Below, one piece after another: positions 26,201 through 40,035 of a stretch of DNA of 64,000 nucleotides. The notes beneath the pieces are model-generated. The model was not told where the DNA came from and did not search any database. It saw only the letters and a program-made list of their open reading frames with translations. The stretch's first letter is position 1. Each line of letters opens with the position of its first letter. The position numbers and the translations under genes are program-made. This DNA is from Pleurotus djamor (lineage: Eukaryota; Basidiomycota; Agaricomycetes; Agaricales; Pleurotaceae): contig JAPEVF010000009.1 in assembly GCA_029747585.1 (NCBI GenBank), forward strand, positions 1 to 64,000, written 5' to 3'.

Positions 26201-27312
26201 AAATTGGGACGTCATATCCCCTTATCCCTGAACCAGTAATCCTTCGTGGAGATGCTAGTGACCCAATTACCGTCATCCATGCTTCGCGCCTCGAACTCGG
26301 TGGTAGCTCCCGGTTGGTTATAGGCACTGCTTCAATGACTGGAGGCATATCTATATGGGACGGTGCTTCTGGACGTTGTATCACGTCCTTCGATAGCCTC
26401 AATGGTTGTGTCAACAACCTGCGTCTTTGCCCAATTACACCTGGGAGGTGTGATATCTGCAGTGAAGTCGCACCGGAAGGTTTCTCTGTGACTTTCTCCG
26501 TCGGCCAAATTGTGCAGTTCTATAAAGTTCACCTACCCCCCGATGCCAACCATCGCTGTTCGTGCTCCCGCGGGCAGTTAAATCGAATGTCCTCTTGGGA
26601 TAACCTGGGTCGTCGATCTCGGAGTAGCAGCGTCTCTTCATCATCTGGTAATCTGGTCGCTTTGACAAACGGCATTCGATCCAATGGCGGCTCGCCTCTT
26701 CAATCTCGGGCTCGTTTGGCTACGTCTTCCTTTGATGCCTCACCGTTCCCTGTCTCCGCTCACGGCGTGCACTCAAGGAAGGCTTCAGAGAAGGAGAAGG
26801 ACTCAGCTCGACGCATGTCGGATGTATTATCCGTGCCTATCCCATTTGAGGACTTCGATGCCAAGCCCACCGCCGAAAGCTCTCTTGTCACAACGCCGCC
26901 TGCTTTTTCGTGGGAGGGAGCAACATTGGTTCGGGCATTCGCCGATATCATGTGTGAGAGGGGTGGTTGGGATGTCTTGGATGGCCGAATTGCGGGCGTG
27001 AGGAGGAGGGCGAGGCAACAAAATATCAGGTCACCTGTGGCTTCAAATGCCACCAGTTCCACGGGCGTTGGATTATCGTCAACGACGTTAGAACGATGGG
27101 AGGTCTGGGTGTTAGATCCTTCGCAGTCGAACCTTCGATCTTCACCTCTGGTCGCTTTGACCGCTTCGACGAGCTCGGAAACTGACCCTTCCGACCAAAC
27201 ACCTCGACTACCGTTCACCAGAGTGTCGCCTTACATGTCTATCAGGTCGTATAGCCTTGCTGGGTTTGGCAATACGCTTGGTATCCTCGATTTCTCGTCG
27301 ATATGTTGTTGA
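23235..27312 (+). CDS. SCAP: SREBP cleavage-activating protein (SCAP), sterol-sensing domain plus WD40 region
   Basis: ER membrane escort and sterol sensor for SREBP transcription factors; in fungi this pathway also senses oxygen. The first membrane helix (IRIILVSCVVITSLFYPALD) is followed by a long lumenal loop with acidic stretches. A five- or six-helix sterol-sensing domain follows (STFIYLAYTSFFAYVTWS, IGLTFTALVEIAVSTITSL, ELLPIVIVFVGAENMFNLVD, ILGVLAVFSFGAIRQFCVFA). Further helices (LLLATTAALYFA, FKIVVLPITTTTSALYLLLL) precede a large cytosolic C-terminal region with WD40-like strands (YFAVGTSTGVIGVWQI, GTASMTGGISIWDGASGRCI). About 1,290 residues, normal for SCAP. Four introns lie between 24366 and 25053; the rest is one long exon. 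An N at 24533 disrupts the frame, and deleting it restores VTKTSTTLTVKDRIAE. No SREBP or site-2 protease gene lies in the window. Confidence 0.85.
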
Positions 27313-27575
27313 GCTATAGTAGCTTTCTTGGATCATTGTATTATTATTGCCCGCATCCTCGTACATATCTATCTGTATATTTAATGTTAGATCTATCTCG
27401 TATAAAACATGTTATTCAACTATTTATTTTGATGACATCGTCGCGAGAGGAGTCTGTCAAGTTTAGGGGGTTCAATCTGGGCTGGCCATAGTCTGACAAG
27501 TTTCGGGTTTGCTAGTTTCACTTTCGCACTTACCACTACCTACCCAACTCCAAAAGGACATCCCATCTGGTCGAA

Positions 27576-28372
27576 ATGGCTACCATGGACTTCTTCCTTG
27601 AACCCAATAATCTTGAGAACGCAACATTTGTGTCTCCTTCTGGCGACGCTTGCTATACGATCACCACGAGCGATTTACCCGGAGAGCGTGGTCGAACTTC
27701 TCAACTCCAACGCATGCTAGGCAGCTCCACTCGGACAGAAGAATGCTCCGACCTCAAACGTCAAGCTGTGGACTGTGTACTCTTCGTGGCTGACGTGGAC
27801 TGGAAATCGAAACGACGGCCGACTCCTACGACCATCAGGAGTCACGCAATAGGAGGATCTGCGACGACGACCAATGTTGAGACGACCAATGCTGTGGAAC
27901 TCGATGAATGTCCTGTATTGGAAGCCTCCGCCTTTCTTTACAAGAGAAAGCGATTCAGCTCGTATGTTTATCTCCGTCCGATTGCTGTTGGTTCCTTGGG
28001 GCTAATGTTCGGACTTAGGAGTCGATACTTTCAAGATGGGGAAGAAACATATCGTTGGAAGTTCAAGAGACATTGTTATCAGGTAAGTCAGCGATCCCAT
28101 TGTCTTCCGGTGTCATTTTACTCCGGAATGCACTCACCATGCAAGGAACCTGAGATCCCCGCACTCACCTCATTTCTTTGCCAATAGCTGACCCACAAGA
28201 ACTCGAATACCGAAATAGCTCGTTACACCATCGCCCCAGTCACAGAAGGGTCGTTCAAAGGCGAGAAAACATTGCAGCTTACGGTGCAGCCCACTCAGTA
28301 TCAAGTAAACATCGATTTGATCGTGTTGTCTTTGATAATTTTAGAGAGGAAGCGGCGGGAACGAGGGGGTGA
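27576..28372 (+). CDS. DUF6593 family protein
   Basis: Small protein of unknown function whose pattern fits the DUF6593 family, expanded in mushroom-forming fungi. Three exons. It begins MATMDFFLEPNNLENATFVS, followed by PSGDACYTITT. It continues with an acidic, charged middle and then YFQDGEETYRWKFKRHCYQL. The C-terminal half has TEIARYTIAPVTEGSFKGEK and LQLTVQPTQYQVNIDLIVLS, and the protein ends ERKRRERGG. These beta strands, with a final hydrophobic strand and a basic tail, are typical of the family. Introns are 27959-28017 and 28083-28187, both with good consensus. No signal peptide is seen. Confidence 0.75.
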
Positions 28373-28567
28373 TGGGACGAAGTTGACAGTAGATGAAGAG
28401 CCTCAAGGGGAAGGCTGCGCTGACGGGGAGTAGATACCTGGATGGTAGATTGTTTCGAGTCAGGAAGGAATACACATTTTGTTATAACTGGGAAAGCAAT
28501 CAAAACAGACGGGCACAGAAAAGCAGCAGTTCGAGGGACGTTGTGCTCTCCAACCATCCAATCATAA

Positions 28568-30648
<2,081 letters not shown>

Positions 30649-31674
30649 TTGCACGTCGAGCGAAAACTTTCAAGGTGGGTCGGTATTGAGTAGGTCGTGA
30701 GTTGAGTGAGCGGTGTGAGCGGATCGCTCTTGGCGCTGAGCGCGTTATTGTGTCCTGCTTGTTGTTGTGTACCATGGGCCCTTCGGAAAGACAACCTCGG
30801 AGCTCTCAGACCAGGACCCTCTCCTCCGTCCCACCTTCCGAGACCCAGCGTCTGAAAGCTCGAGTGGGCTAAGGGACATGTAAGTGCACCATATCCTTCA
30901 AGCAAGGAAATTAAGCTCATTGTATCTTCCCTTTCCGCGTGAACAAGAGATGAGCTGTCCGACTGGCCCGAGACTCCGCGTCCTGGCAACGAATGTACCT
31001 GTGTGGCTTTCAACCATACTCAATGTACATAATGCTGAGGTCAACCATATGCTCAGTACGGTGACTACACTGACACGTTCCCATCCCGTTCTCTTCCTAA
31101 TTTTAGCAACCCCCTTGCCAAGCGAGCGAACCAAGAGCGAAGGACTTGATTACCCCATTGCGACCACTAATGTCGCTTTTCAGTTGGGGCAAAGTTGGGG
31201 TAAAGCCTATGTTTAGGCTACCTGTTTATGCCTAAGTTTACCGACACCAAGGTCCAAGACCAACGTGGGCAAGCTGCTTCGTACGTACGGCTTTTGAGGC
31301 TCTCAAGTACTCATGACCCAATGCAACTCAGCGCTCAGCTGAAGAAGACTCGAGGTGTAAGACACGGAGTCCTGAGTACGACCCTTATCGAGCTTCCCCC
31401 TACCCTAGACCAGACAGCCCCATTCCCTGGCACTTTCTAGACAGTTTGAATTTCCCATATCAAACTTCTCCCATTGTCCTTGTTGTTCGCGAGATTCTGC
31501 TGCCAAACTTATACCAGATCTCTCCAATTCACCTCTTACCCTGACCGACCCCCTGAAGCCCTAAGCGACGCTTCCAGTCATATAAATATCAATCCCTTAA
31601 GAACTCTTTCTTTACCTCTCAGTTCCACAATCCCTGCACCCTCAGTCCACCAACTTTCGCGCAATAATACAGCA
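30649..31674. other. Divergent intergenic region between HAT1 and the LOG gene
   Basis: About 1 kb of promoter and leader sequence. Open frames on both strands (the longest 133 codons on the minus strand, 30612-31013) overlap the HAT1 start region and lack any family pattern. The stretch 31440-31674 is C/T-rich, as in many fungal 5' leaders. Confidence 0.45.
31581..31588 (+). promoter_or_regulatory. TATA box of the LOG gene
   Basis: TATAAATA lies about 90 bases upstream of the ATG at 31675, with a pyrimidine-rich stretch between. Confidence 0.5.
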
Positions 31675-32782
31675 ATGGCTATCAAATCTACTCAAAACGA
31701 ACCTGTCGCCGTCTATTGTGCGTCCTCGACTGGACGCAAAGACGAATACAGGCTCGCTGCTATCTGTAAGTTACTCCGTCATTGCTCTCGCTATGATTAG
31801 ATTGCTGATTCATACTTCTCCACAGCTGTCGGACATGCCCTCGCCGCCGCTAACCGACCCCTCGTCTACGGCGGAGGGTCGAAGGGCATCATGGGCATCG
31901 TCTCTGGTGCCGTCCTTGAAAAGGGAGGCAAAGTCACAGGGATTGTACCATACCCCATGCTCGCCGCTGGTGGCGAAGCTGACAAAACAGCCTCCCCTTC
32001 TAAAATTAGACTAGACGAAAAAGGTCGCGAGAAGGTATGTGCCTCACTCCAGTCTTCACCGAACAGTTGTTCGGTGGATGACGGAGCGACATGGCTCTTC
32101 GCCTAACGTTCGTCCTAACCGACCAACGCGTGTTCTGACTGAGTCGTTTTATCTTACCAAAATAGGTTGAAACGGTAAGGGTTTCCCGGGTGCTTTTTTG
32201 TTCGTTTTACGTCTGACTTATGGATCTGGGGCACACTAGATCGTCGTTGACACCATGCACGAACGCAAGGTCGAGATGGCTAAGCGATCCTGCGCCTTCA
32301 TCGGTTTACCCGGTGGATTTGGGACCTTTGAAGAGGTGACTACTGGAGTCCCTCTCCGCATGTCAATTACCTGACTGACAGCACCATCTTTAGGTTCTGG
32401 AAGTGACAACCTGGACACAACTCAGCATCCACAACAAGCGTACGTATCATGGATACTTGACGACTTTCCCCCTTTTGATGCTGAACAAAAAAATACACCA
32501 GCCGTCATCCTTATCAACGTCCTCTCATACTGGGAACCCCTCAGAGCGTTGATTCAAAACGGGATTCAAGAAGGCTTCATCAACCCTGCCGGAGCCAATC
32601 TCATCGTTTTCGTTGATGGGCCCAGCGCAGATGCCTTCCCAGACGAACACAAAAACTACGATTGGGGCAAAGCCGCACTCAAGGCCATCGAGAATTGGTC
32701 TCGCGAGCCTGGAAACTCTCCATACGATTGGACAGCGACAAAATCTGGTGGCCATGAATCAAACACGCTGGACGTTATTTGA
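31675..32782 (+). CDS. LOG-family phosphoribohydrolase (cytokinin-activating type)
   Basis: Rossmann-fold enzyme of the LOG / lysine-decarboxylase-like family. It removes ribose 5'-phosphate from cytokinin nucleotides to give active free bases, or acts on AMP-like nucleotides in general. Visible motifs are [69 protein letters not shown] and the diagnostic PGGFGTFEE with catalytic Arg/Glu. The C-terminal helix region reads [20 protein letters not shown]. Five or six small introns. The protein is about 270 residues and ends NTLDVI. The C-terminal 30 residues extend beyond the plant enzymes. Whether this fungus makes cytokinins cannot be read from one gene; such enzymes are common housekeeping proteins. 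Confidence 0.9.
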
Positions 32783-32876
32783 TCGGTTTTTTGGAAGTCT
32801 TTCGGGCTTATCGGATTGCTTTTTCATGTTTTGTCACAAAGATCTTCGTTTGTTGCTACTTCTACGTATAATCACG

Positions 32877-34658
32877 TCATGACGCAGTTTGGCTCTTTCC
32901 GAATTTTGGTGTTATCTTTCTTGTTGGATCCATAAACGTTTTGATTTGTTCGTCAGTGACCTTCGCTTTGCGCTACACCCGCCTAGATTCAGTACGCGAG
33001 AAAACACGAGGGGTCTGTCACTCACGTCTTGGAAGTCCTTGACAAAGGTTTGAAGTACCGATATACATTTGGCTTTGAGCTGACCAGTTAGCAGCCGTCC
33101 AGCACGATATTCCTGGCATCATAATCAGTCGATACCGTGGCCGTATATTCGAGAATCTACTCACTTCTCCGATCTTAGTAAGCTCTTCGTCATCGTCCAA
33201 GAAGAACGTAAGATACTGATACGAAACATCAACCTCTGTATCACCTCCCAGCCGCCTGTGTTCCTCCTCCGTCTCTTTCCCTCCAGAGAATCCATGTTTG
33301 TTAATCTTATTCTTGATCTGATTCGGCGTATCACTCATGAAGATACTGCTATTCGGGTCGCTTGCGCTCATCTTGGTTTGAGGGCCTTGCAGGGCTGGGA
33401 AGAATATGGAGTGGATGAGGTGAGGTTTCGGGTATTTGAGTTTCACAGCGACATCACGCGTGAGACGGAAGTAAGGATCTTGATCTATAGCACATGGAAT
33501 CAGGGAGGGTATATTTGATACGGAGCCGAAGATCTGGGGGAATGAATTGGAGAAGGAGGGGGCGGCTTGGATGGCGGCGAAGTGGATCTTTCCAATGTTG
33601 TCCCTGAAAGTCAGTGTCAGTAAATCTCAGCTCGCGGAGAAGAGATAGAGTATTCTGACGATTCTNTGAAACCAAACGTCCCCTTGGCCTGGCTGAAAGT
33701 GATCTGCCTAGAGATCTTAGAGATGTTCTGGTAGAATGGTCCGCCAACGTAGTCGAAATCGCTGAATATGAAGGTCTTCTCCAAGTCAAATCCAACGGCA
33801 ATAATATCCCTTGCATTCTGAGTGGCGAATTGACGCGTTTGCTCAGGCTTGAGCTCATGCTTGAAGAGGAACTTTTCGTCATCTAAAAGGAGGGAGTTAG
33901 GGGAGTTCAGGGCTTTGAATGTGTGATTCCTACCAGTGAGTTGGACGACAAGGGGAACGTCGAAGACGTCTTGAAGCCATCTACGGAGCAGCATTAATGG
34001 TACGAATGGGGTATTAAAGGTGATTGTCGCACTTTGTGAAGACGAATGGTATCATATGGCCGAGATGCATACTGTCACTGCTCGGTCCGCGCCCAGTGTA
34101 TAGGAAGAAGGGTTTGCCTTGCTCATAGCGGTCAAGGATTTTATCAAACTCGCTACATCAAGTTAGACAAATTAACACCTAAAGGTAAAAAGTAACTCAC
34201 CGATGTGAAAAGAACATCCCTCGTCGAAGGAGAACATGTGGCCGCTTCCCCGTCAGCTTTTCGAAGCGTTCCAATAGAGCTGGATCGATTCTCTTCGTCC
34301 CGAACTGGTCTATCAATTTGTCATAGTTGATAGCCTGTTGCTTCCCGTCCGCTGATACACCGCCCTGTACATCCCAAGGGGTGACAACCTGGTCGTGCGG
34401 CTGGGCGTCACCCGACGCTGGCTTGACATCCGGTGCTGAGGAAGTAGCTGGGGCTATTGTCGCTGGTACAGATACTTCAGCAGAGGATGTGCTGAACATG
34501 GGAACAACATCGTCCATGAGATGACACCGATTGTGGTTGCTCCAAGCTCACTTTAACGATGTCCCGGCGAGTGCGGCACCCAAATTGTCGATGGTGGGGG
34601 GCGCGGTAGGGTCTGCTGATAGTTCTTCAGGCAGAGTTGGGACGAGATTAGAGGTCAT
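32877..34658 (-). CDS. WRS1: Cytosolic tryptophanyl-tRNA synthetase
   Basis: Class I aminoacyl-tRNA synthetase that charges tRNA-Trp. It belongs to the eukaryotic/archaeal branch: VTPWDVQG is followed by [36 protein letters not shown] and [20 protein letters not shown]. The HIGH-like motif is MHLGHMIPF and the KMSKS-like motif is [13 protein letters not shown]. The C-terminus is [20 protein letters not shown], ending at 32877. An N-terminal extension rich in Ala/Pro/Thr ([13 protein letters not shown]... through [12 protein letters not shown]) is joined by an intron after AGTSL. Seven or more introns. An N at 33666 sits in the codon after GTFGF and occupies a real base there. No organellar presequence, so this is the cytosolic enzyme. 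Confidence 0.95.
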
Positions 34659-34913
34659 GGTTGCCAGCGAAGAGGAAAGTTTCTTGACGGATAAATAGCG
34701 ACGGAGTCATATTTGATCGATTGCAATTCACCTCTTTAGATAAGATTAGATAAAAAGGACAGCTTCATCTGAAGGGATTAGCTCAATCCGTTCCACCATT
34801 CTCCGTTCTGGTGATGATGGTCGCACCGGATTTACTAAGAAGGGTCAATAAGGTACACTCGCATAGTATGATGGTCTAACGAATCTCAAGAAATTTCAAA
34901 TTCTTTCCTACAC

Positions 34914-36628
34914 TCAACCACTATTCTTCCCGCACGAAGCCAATCCCAGTCGAATCAACTCATTTCCTGCCCGTACGAAGTAGTAGTCACCTAATAGGGT
35001 TAGAGAGTCCACAGTCACTTCGCTGGATGGGACACTCACCGTAAACAATCCCAGTATTGAAATTATTTGATGGTTTTGCCACCGTACCATTGGCGAGCAA
35101 GCTCTGCCATTCCGGACGCCATGCAAGTCGCGTTATCTTCTCTAGAATCTAGGCAGGATATCATTAGCAACGCCTTGAAGTCCGAAAGAAAGCTAAGAAC
35201 AGCAACTTACCGATTGGGCAGAGTCCAGCCATATGTCTGCTCCAGTAGCGTTTCCGAGGGATCTCTCCTGCTCGGAAAGGAGGATGAGCCCATTAACGGC
35301 TATCGTAGCAGCGGAGGAGTCGGCAGGGCGCGATGGAACTGTTGGAGCGTCGAAATCCCTGTAACCTGCAAATTGAGGGAAATTCAAGCTTTACGGCTAC
35401 CGATCGTACTAACCAGGGAACAACGCGATCCCGCGGAAGGTTTGCAACAAAGTACGAAGCCGTTCGCCGCGCAGTTTCTAAAAATGGGAAATAGCCAGTT
35501 CGATGATGCACTTGGGACAGTGTGTCAGTAAAAGCGTTCGATTGACAGGCAGGGGGTTAAGCTCACTCTGTGAAAAGGAATAGATAGCCCAAGCTTGGCC
35601 ACGGCTCCATGTACTAGAGATTGACTTGGAGTTTTCAGAGAGCTCTCATATGGGTGTATGAAGTCTACCTTGAATCTGAGTGGCCCTGGGCAGTTCTCTT
35701 CTTGGAAACCATCCCTGTGTTCGAATTGTACTCTACAACGTGCCAAGTCGAACCTGGAATTAAAGGAGTCAGAATATGACGCATCGAATGCTTTGAAATT
35801 GTACACACCATCCTTACGAATGTGATTGGTGTGGGTTGTTTTGGCATGCGTAATTGCGATCTCGCGCAGTGTGTTGTTTCCAGTAAGGTCTGCTGCGGTG
35901 AATAAAACCTAGTACGAAGTGAGTTGAGTATTGACCAATCGCGTTGACAGTCCTCGTTCGCCTCACGTCTAAATTCATCATGTTATCGATGATGACCTAG
36001 AGTTTGAAAGCATGAACACGCGTCTCTGCGAGTAGGTGGAGCCGACTCACGATAAATTGCGGGTCTCGAGAGTTCCAACTACGCGTGCAACCGACTCGAG
36101 GGTTAAATCGCCCGGCGAGAAATTGAGCGTATTGAATGATTGCGTTAATGGCGGTCTTGTTGTTCTCGTTTCTAATCGCGCAAAATTCCAAGCGGCTAGT
36201 GGGTCACGAGAACGGGGAAAGTAACCGCCAAGACGTACACTCTCAGCTCTTCGACGAATGGGAAACTCATGAAGCCCACGTCGTGTGTCTTCAACTGAAG
36301 CGGTATCTCGCCCGTGCTCCAGCTCCTCCCCAGCTCCAGCCAGTCCACATTATCGAGACCATGACCGGGGCCACATAAAGCCTTTCGTTTGTGCATTTCA
36401 TAGAGAGTTGCAGGGAAGAAACCTGAAGTCCATTTGTCGGGCGAAAAGAATTTCCACTTGCCCTCATCATCTGTGTATTGAGGAAATTTCACAGGGCTTT
36501 GGCGGTTCTGGGCGTCAGCTAGAACNTTTTTTGGCGATGAGAGGCGAGAACAGCTCCGGCGGTGCGTTAAAGCAGAGAGTCAGAGGAATGGAAAGGAGAA
36601 GCAAGGCAATTGGCAGTAGGCGTGTCAT
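34914..36628 (-). CDS. Secreted GH88 unsaturated glucuronyl hydrolase, copy 1
   Basis: Family 88 hydrolase that removes delta-4,5-unsaturated uronic acid residues from oligosaccharides left by polysaccharide lyases. The signal peptide MTRLLPIALLLLSIPLTLC is followed by FNAPPELFSPLIAKKVLADA. Core motifs are WTSGFFPATLYEM, STGEIPLQLKTHDVGFMSFP (candidate catalytic Asp in HDVGF), RVGCTRSWNS, VIIDNMMNLDVLF (second acidic residue), KKRTAQGHSDSSTWSRGQAW and NTGIVYGDYYFVRAGNELIR. About ten short introns. An N beside a T run at 36526 shifts the frame; removing it restores AKKVLADAQ. A paralogue lies at 47565. The true substrate in a fungus is unknown. Confidence 0.88.
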
Positions 36629-37678
36629 GATTGCTAGAGACGGGGTCGACTAGCAACTAGGGGAGTTGCTTGACCTCCAAAGTGGCCGTCGGAAATGTCA
36701 ACGACAATTGATGATCGGGCTGTGGCTGAGTGTCCGACCGAGTCTGGTTTTGGTGTCCCAAGCGAACCATCTTGACCGAGAGAGTTGCGAACAGCCGCAG
36801 ACACACCTCGTACATAGAATTGGTACACATTGTGCTTGTTACATTGTAGACAATTGGTCCCGGGACTTGTGTCGGCCAGGAAGGTTGATGGGGGAGGCCA
36901 AGGTTTGGTTCAACTACTACTTGCCGAATCGGGAATGAAGTGAAGAAAGGCGCCCGGTGGTTTCCGATCGTTGACCACGGCCCACCACCCTCTCAGTACC
37001 TTGTCAACACCACAAGCTGATGAGGTGGCTAGTCTTCCTCCCAAAGCTCCTCAAGCACGACCAGGGAATAATTCGCACTTAGAACACAGACTACTGAATT
37101 GCCTTCACAATGCCGAGTGCTGACCGGTGCTGCACATTGTTGCTTTGCTTCGGTGACGGCTTACCTCCCTTCGCTTCTGAAAGATCTGAAAGCTCCAGCA
37201 TTGGCTGATGATAAAAGTTACCGTTTCAGATAAGCTTTGGTCAGATCCGATCTTATTAGGCACAACTGAAGCGGACCCTTCCCATACTCAGTGAGTAGCC
37301 ACCGCCATATAATCCTCCAGCACAATGGAACGATCAATTATCGGGAAATCCACCCGCTTACCCTTTGTTTATCTTTCCTTAATGGTGCATTCTGATAGAC
37401 GTCACAAAGCAGATAGACAAAGTCAGATCCGTGCTTTCCACCCATTGTCGATCGCCCTGCCCATTTTAGGCAGCACGGTGGCCCATCCTAGAAGGTGGCT
37501 CATCGTGGCCACGGACAAAAATTGACAGATCTAGATCTACACCACCCAAAAGCCACAATCGTCTTGCAGTATAAAATGAGGGCTTTTCGTACAGCTGTCT
37601 GGCCATATCCTTCGTTCGCAACCCCCAATCGCCTTCGACACACTGTTACTAGCAAACTACTTTGCCTTCATCACCAAC
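36629..37678. other. Divergent intergenic region between GH88 copy 1 and the small unknown gene
   Basis: This 1 kb stretch should contain promoters for both neighbours. Apart from a TATA box at 37570 I see no motif I can support and no coding region. Confidence 0.45.
37570..37576 (+). promoter_or_regulatory. TATA box of the small unknown gene
   Basis: TATAAAA ends about 100 bases before the ATG at 37679. Confidence 0.5.
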
Positions 37679-38180
37679 ATGATGTTCGAACCTGAGCGCG
37701 AATATCCTCGAGGATTCAAGAACACTCGTGCCATTCCTGACTTCATCGCCTTGGATGACATGGAGAGCGAACGCTTCAGTGTAAGTCAACCAAGACTTGC
37801 CATTTTCTCATGAGTCGAGCTCTGACTTACTAAACTTCACCATCAGGTCAATGACTTCGTTTACGTGCAGTACTTCATCGAATGGCCAAATCACTTCTCT
37901 GCCCGTCGCCTTGGCCGGATCGTCTCCATTGACATCGACCCCATTCACACTACCAAAGAATTCACCGTCGCCTTCGTGGACGAGCACACGNAAAAAAATC
38001 AACCACGGAACGTACCGCATCTGGAACAGCGACATAATCACTCAATACGAAGGAGATACTCGGGCCTTGCACAAGCTTTATGCTTATGTCCGTGGTAACT
38101 CCAAGCCTGCTCGTCAATCCTCGATGGCGAAGTCCTCGACGCCCAAGGACGGTGACGACGATTTCCCCATGCGCCGCTAG
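37679..38180 (+). CDS. Small protein of unknown function
   Basis: Two exons joined by a well-formed intron (GTAAGT ... CATCAG, about 37780-37846) encode about 145 residues. The protein starts MMFEPEREYPRGFKNTRAIP and continues VNDFVYVQYFIEWPNHFSAR, RLGRIVSIDIDP, VAFVDEHTKKINHGTYRIWN and SDIITQYEGDTRALHKLYAY, ending DDDFPMRR. The middle alternates short beta-like strands with aromatic residues and loosely recalls a chromo/BAH-like module that reads a bound ligand, but I cannot assign a family. An N before an A run at 37991 breaks the frame, and deleting it restores EHTKKINHGT. The TATA box, intron and codon continuity argue that it is a real gene. Confidence 0.6.
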
Positions 38181-38678
38181 CTTCTTGCATCCTGTGATCT
38201 GACAACTGCGTATTGTCGTTGCCTCTCTATTCTATTCTATGTTGTGACCTCCATGGCGCTCTGTGTAAAGTAGGAAGTAATTCATATCTTAGCGCCTACA
38301 AGCTTGACCCGAACAATCGTGTGTAATTATGTAAATGGTTAATGAGAGAGGTTGAGCGGAATGTATGTCGTCAGGCGGCCAGTCTCGTAGGTCGGTATTC
38401 CCATGAACAAGATTACAGAGGCATCCAGGTCGGTTTGGAGATGGCAGGATAGCGGATTGTTGGGTTGCGGCGCTAAATGAATCCGGCCCGAGACCTGGTC
38501 TTGGACGTCGCGCGACCTTCACAACGTTCACACCCACGATTGCGTGCGTCCCACTATCATGAGTTCTAGGTCAAGTCATTCTCCTGAATTCGCATCAAGC
38601 TCCCCAACTAACTCAAGCATCGCAACAAATCGCCTTACATCACTCGCGTCTCATCTTACTCCAAACAGCTCGAACAAA
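38181..38678. other. Spacer before the 2-hydroxyacid dehydrogenase gene
   Basis: 3' region of the small unknown gene and promoter or leader of the dehydrogenase gene. An in-frame ATG at 38559 would lengthen the dehydrogenase by 40 Ser-rich residues (SSRSSHSPEFASSSPTNSS). That could be leader sequence or a weak presequence. Confidence 0.4.
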
Positions 38679-40035
38679 ATGAAGGTCATCGTATGTCGCG
38701 ATCTAGGGCCAGACGTGATGCCTTTACTCCATGAGCGAAAGGATCTTGACGTGAGTCAATATCATATCCCTGTATCCTTGATGCGGAGTATGCACTGACA
38801 GAGCGATGAAGGTAGTTACTTGGCCGCATGATAGACCATCGGAGAGAAAGTGGCTTTTAGAGAACATCGTAGGAGCTACAGGATTGATTGTAGTCTTCGG
38901 TGAAGGGGTCGGTTTTCTTCATGATACACAGTGATAGAACTTGAACCTCACACCGAATGATTAGGTTACCCCAGAACTTCTCGAGGCAGGTAAGCTTCTG
39001 CTAAATCGTGCTTCATGATATGATCCACCGATCTGGAACATCATCTAGCGGGCCCGAGTCTCCGAGTCGTGTCTACTATGTCAGTCGGATTCGGTACGTT
39101 TTTCTGCCGTTTATTTTTGCTACGAGACTCAACTTAACAATCGTAGAACACATCAACTTGAAGGCCGTGTCAGAGAAGAACATCAGGGTAGGCTATACAC
39201 CCGATGTCTTGACAGATGCTGGTACGCTGTATGGCCCAACAAAACCGTTAAAGTGGACTGACACCTCCTTCTAGTCGCGGACATCTGTATCATGCTTGCA
39301 CTAATGGCTAGCCGCAATGGCGGTGAAACCATATCTCTCGTCCAGAGTGGTCACGTAAGTCACTTCACCACGGTAAAAAAACCTAGCTCACCTTATTTAC
39401 AGTGGCCCTCACATAGCTGGGCTCCATTTGGGTTCTGTGGACCCCAAATCAGTTCGTCCTCACGTACGATTGGGTTCCTCGGTTTTGGACGTATTGCCCA
39501 AGCCACCCTGAGTCGTCTTATCCCCTTCGGTGTTAAAGACGTTCTGTACACCGGCTCGCCCAATTCACCGCCTACCCTCGACCGTGATGCAGCGGTAGCA
39601 AAGCAGTACGGCTTGAACTCATTCCGCCGCGTCAGCATCGACGAATTGGCCAAAGACAGCGACGTTCTCTTCGTCCTTGCTCCCGGAGGACCAACCACAC
39701 GCCACATTATCAACGAAAGCGTTCTTCAGAAGATGAAGAAAACTGCCATACTTGTCAATGCAAGTAGAGGAACCCTGGTAGACTCCGAAGCTCTAGCTAA
39801 GGCTTTGCGAGAGAAGTGGATTTGGGGAGCCGGCGTTGACGTCGTTGAGGGTGAACCTAACGTCGGAGCTGATCACCCGTTGGTCAAGGAGCCGCGATGC
39901 GTTGTGTTGCCGCATATTGGAAGTGCGACGCTTGAGACTAGGTTAGGGATGGCAACATTGGCAGCGAAGAATTTGTTGGCTGGACTCGATGGAACAAGTA
40001 TGCCCAGCGAACTTGATGTTAAAAGTCGCATCTGA
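38679..40035 (+). CDS. D-isomer-specific 2-hydroxyacid dehydrogenase (glyoxylate/hydroxypyruvate reductase type)
   Basis: NAD(P)H-dependent reductase of 2-keto acids in the GRHPR-like branch. The N-terminal half-domain is MKVIVCRDLGPDVMPLLHER, then LRVVSTMSVGFEHINLKAVS, with RVGYTPDVLTDAVADICIML at the domain hinge. The nucleotide-binding loop is TIGFLGFGRIAQATLSRLIP. Catalytic Arg is in NASRGTLVDSEAL, Glu in GVDVVEGEPN and His in VVLPHIGSAT. About seven introns crowd the 5' half, and the last exon is long. I chose the ATG at 38679 because homologues start close to the first strand. An ATG at 38559 in the same frame is the alternative. The preferred substrate (glyoxylate, hydroxypyruvate or another) cannot be read from the sequence. 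Confidence 0.88.
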
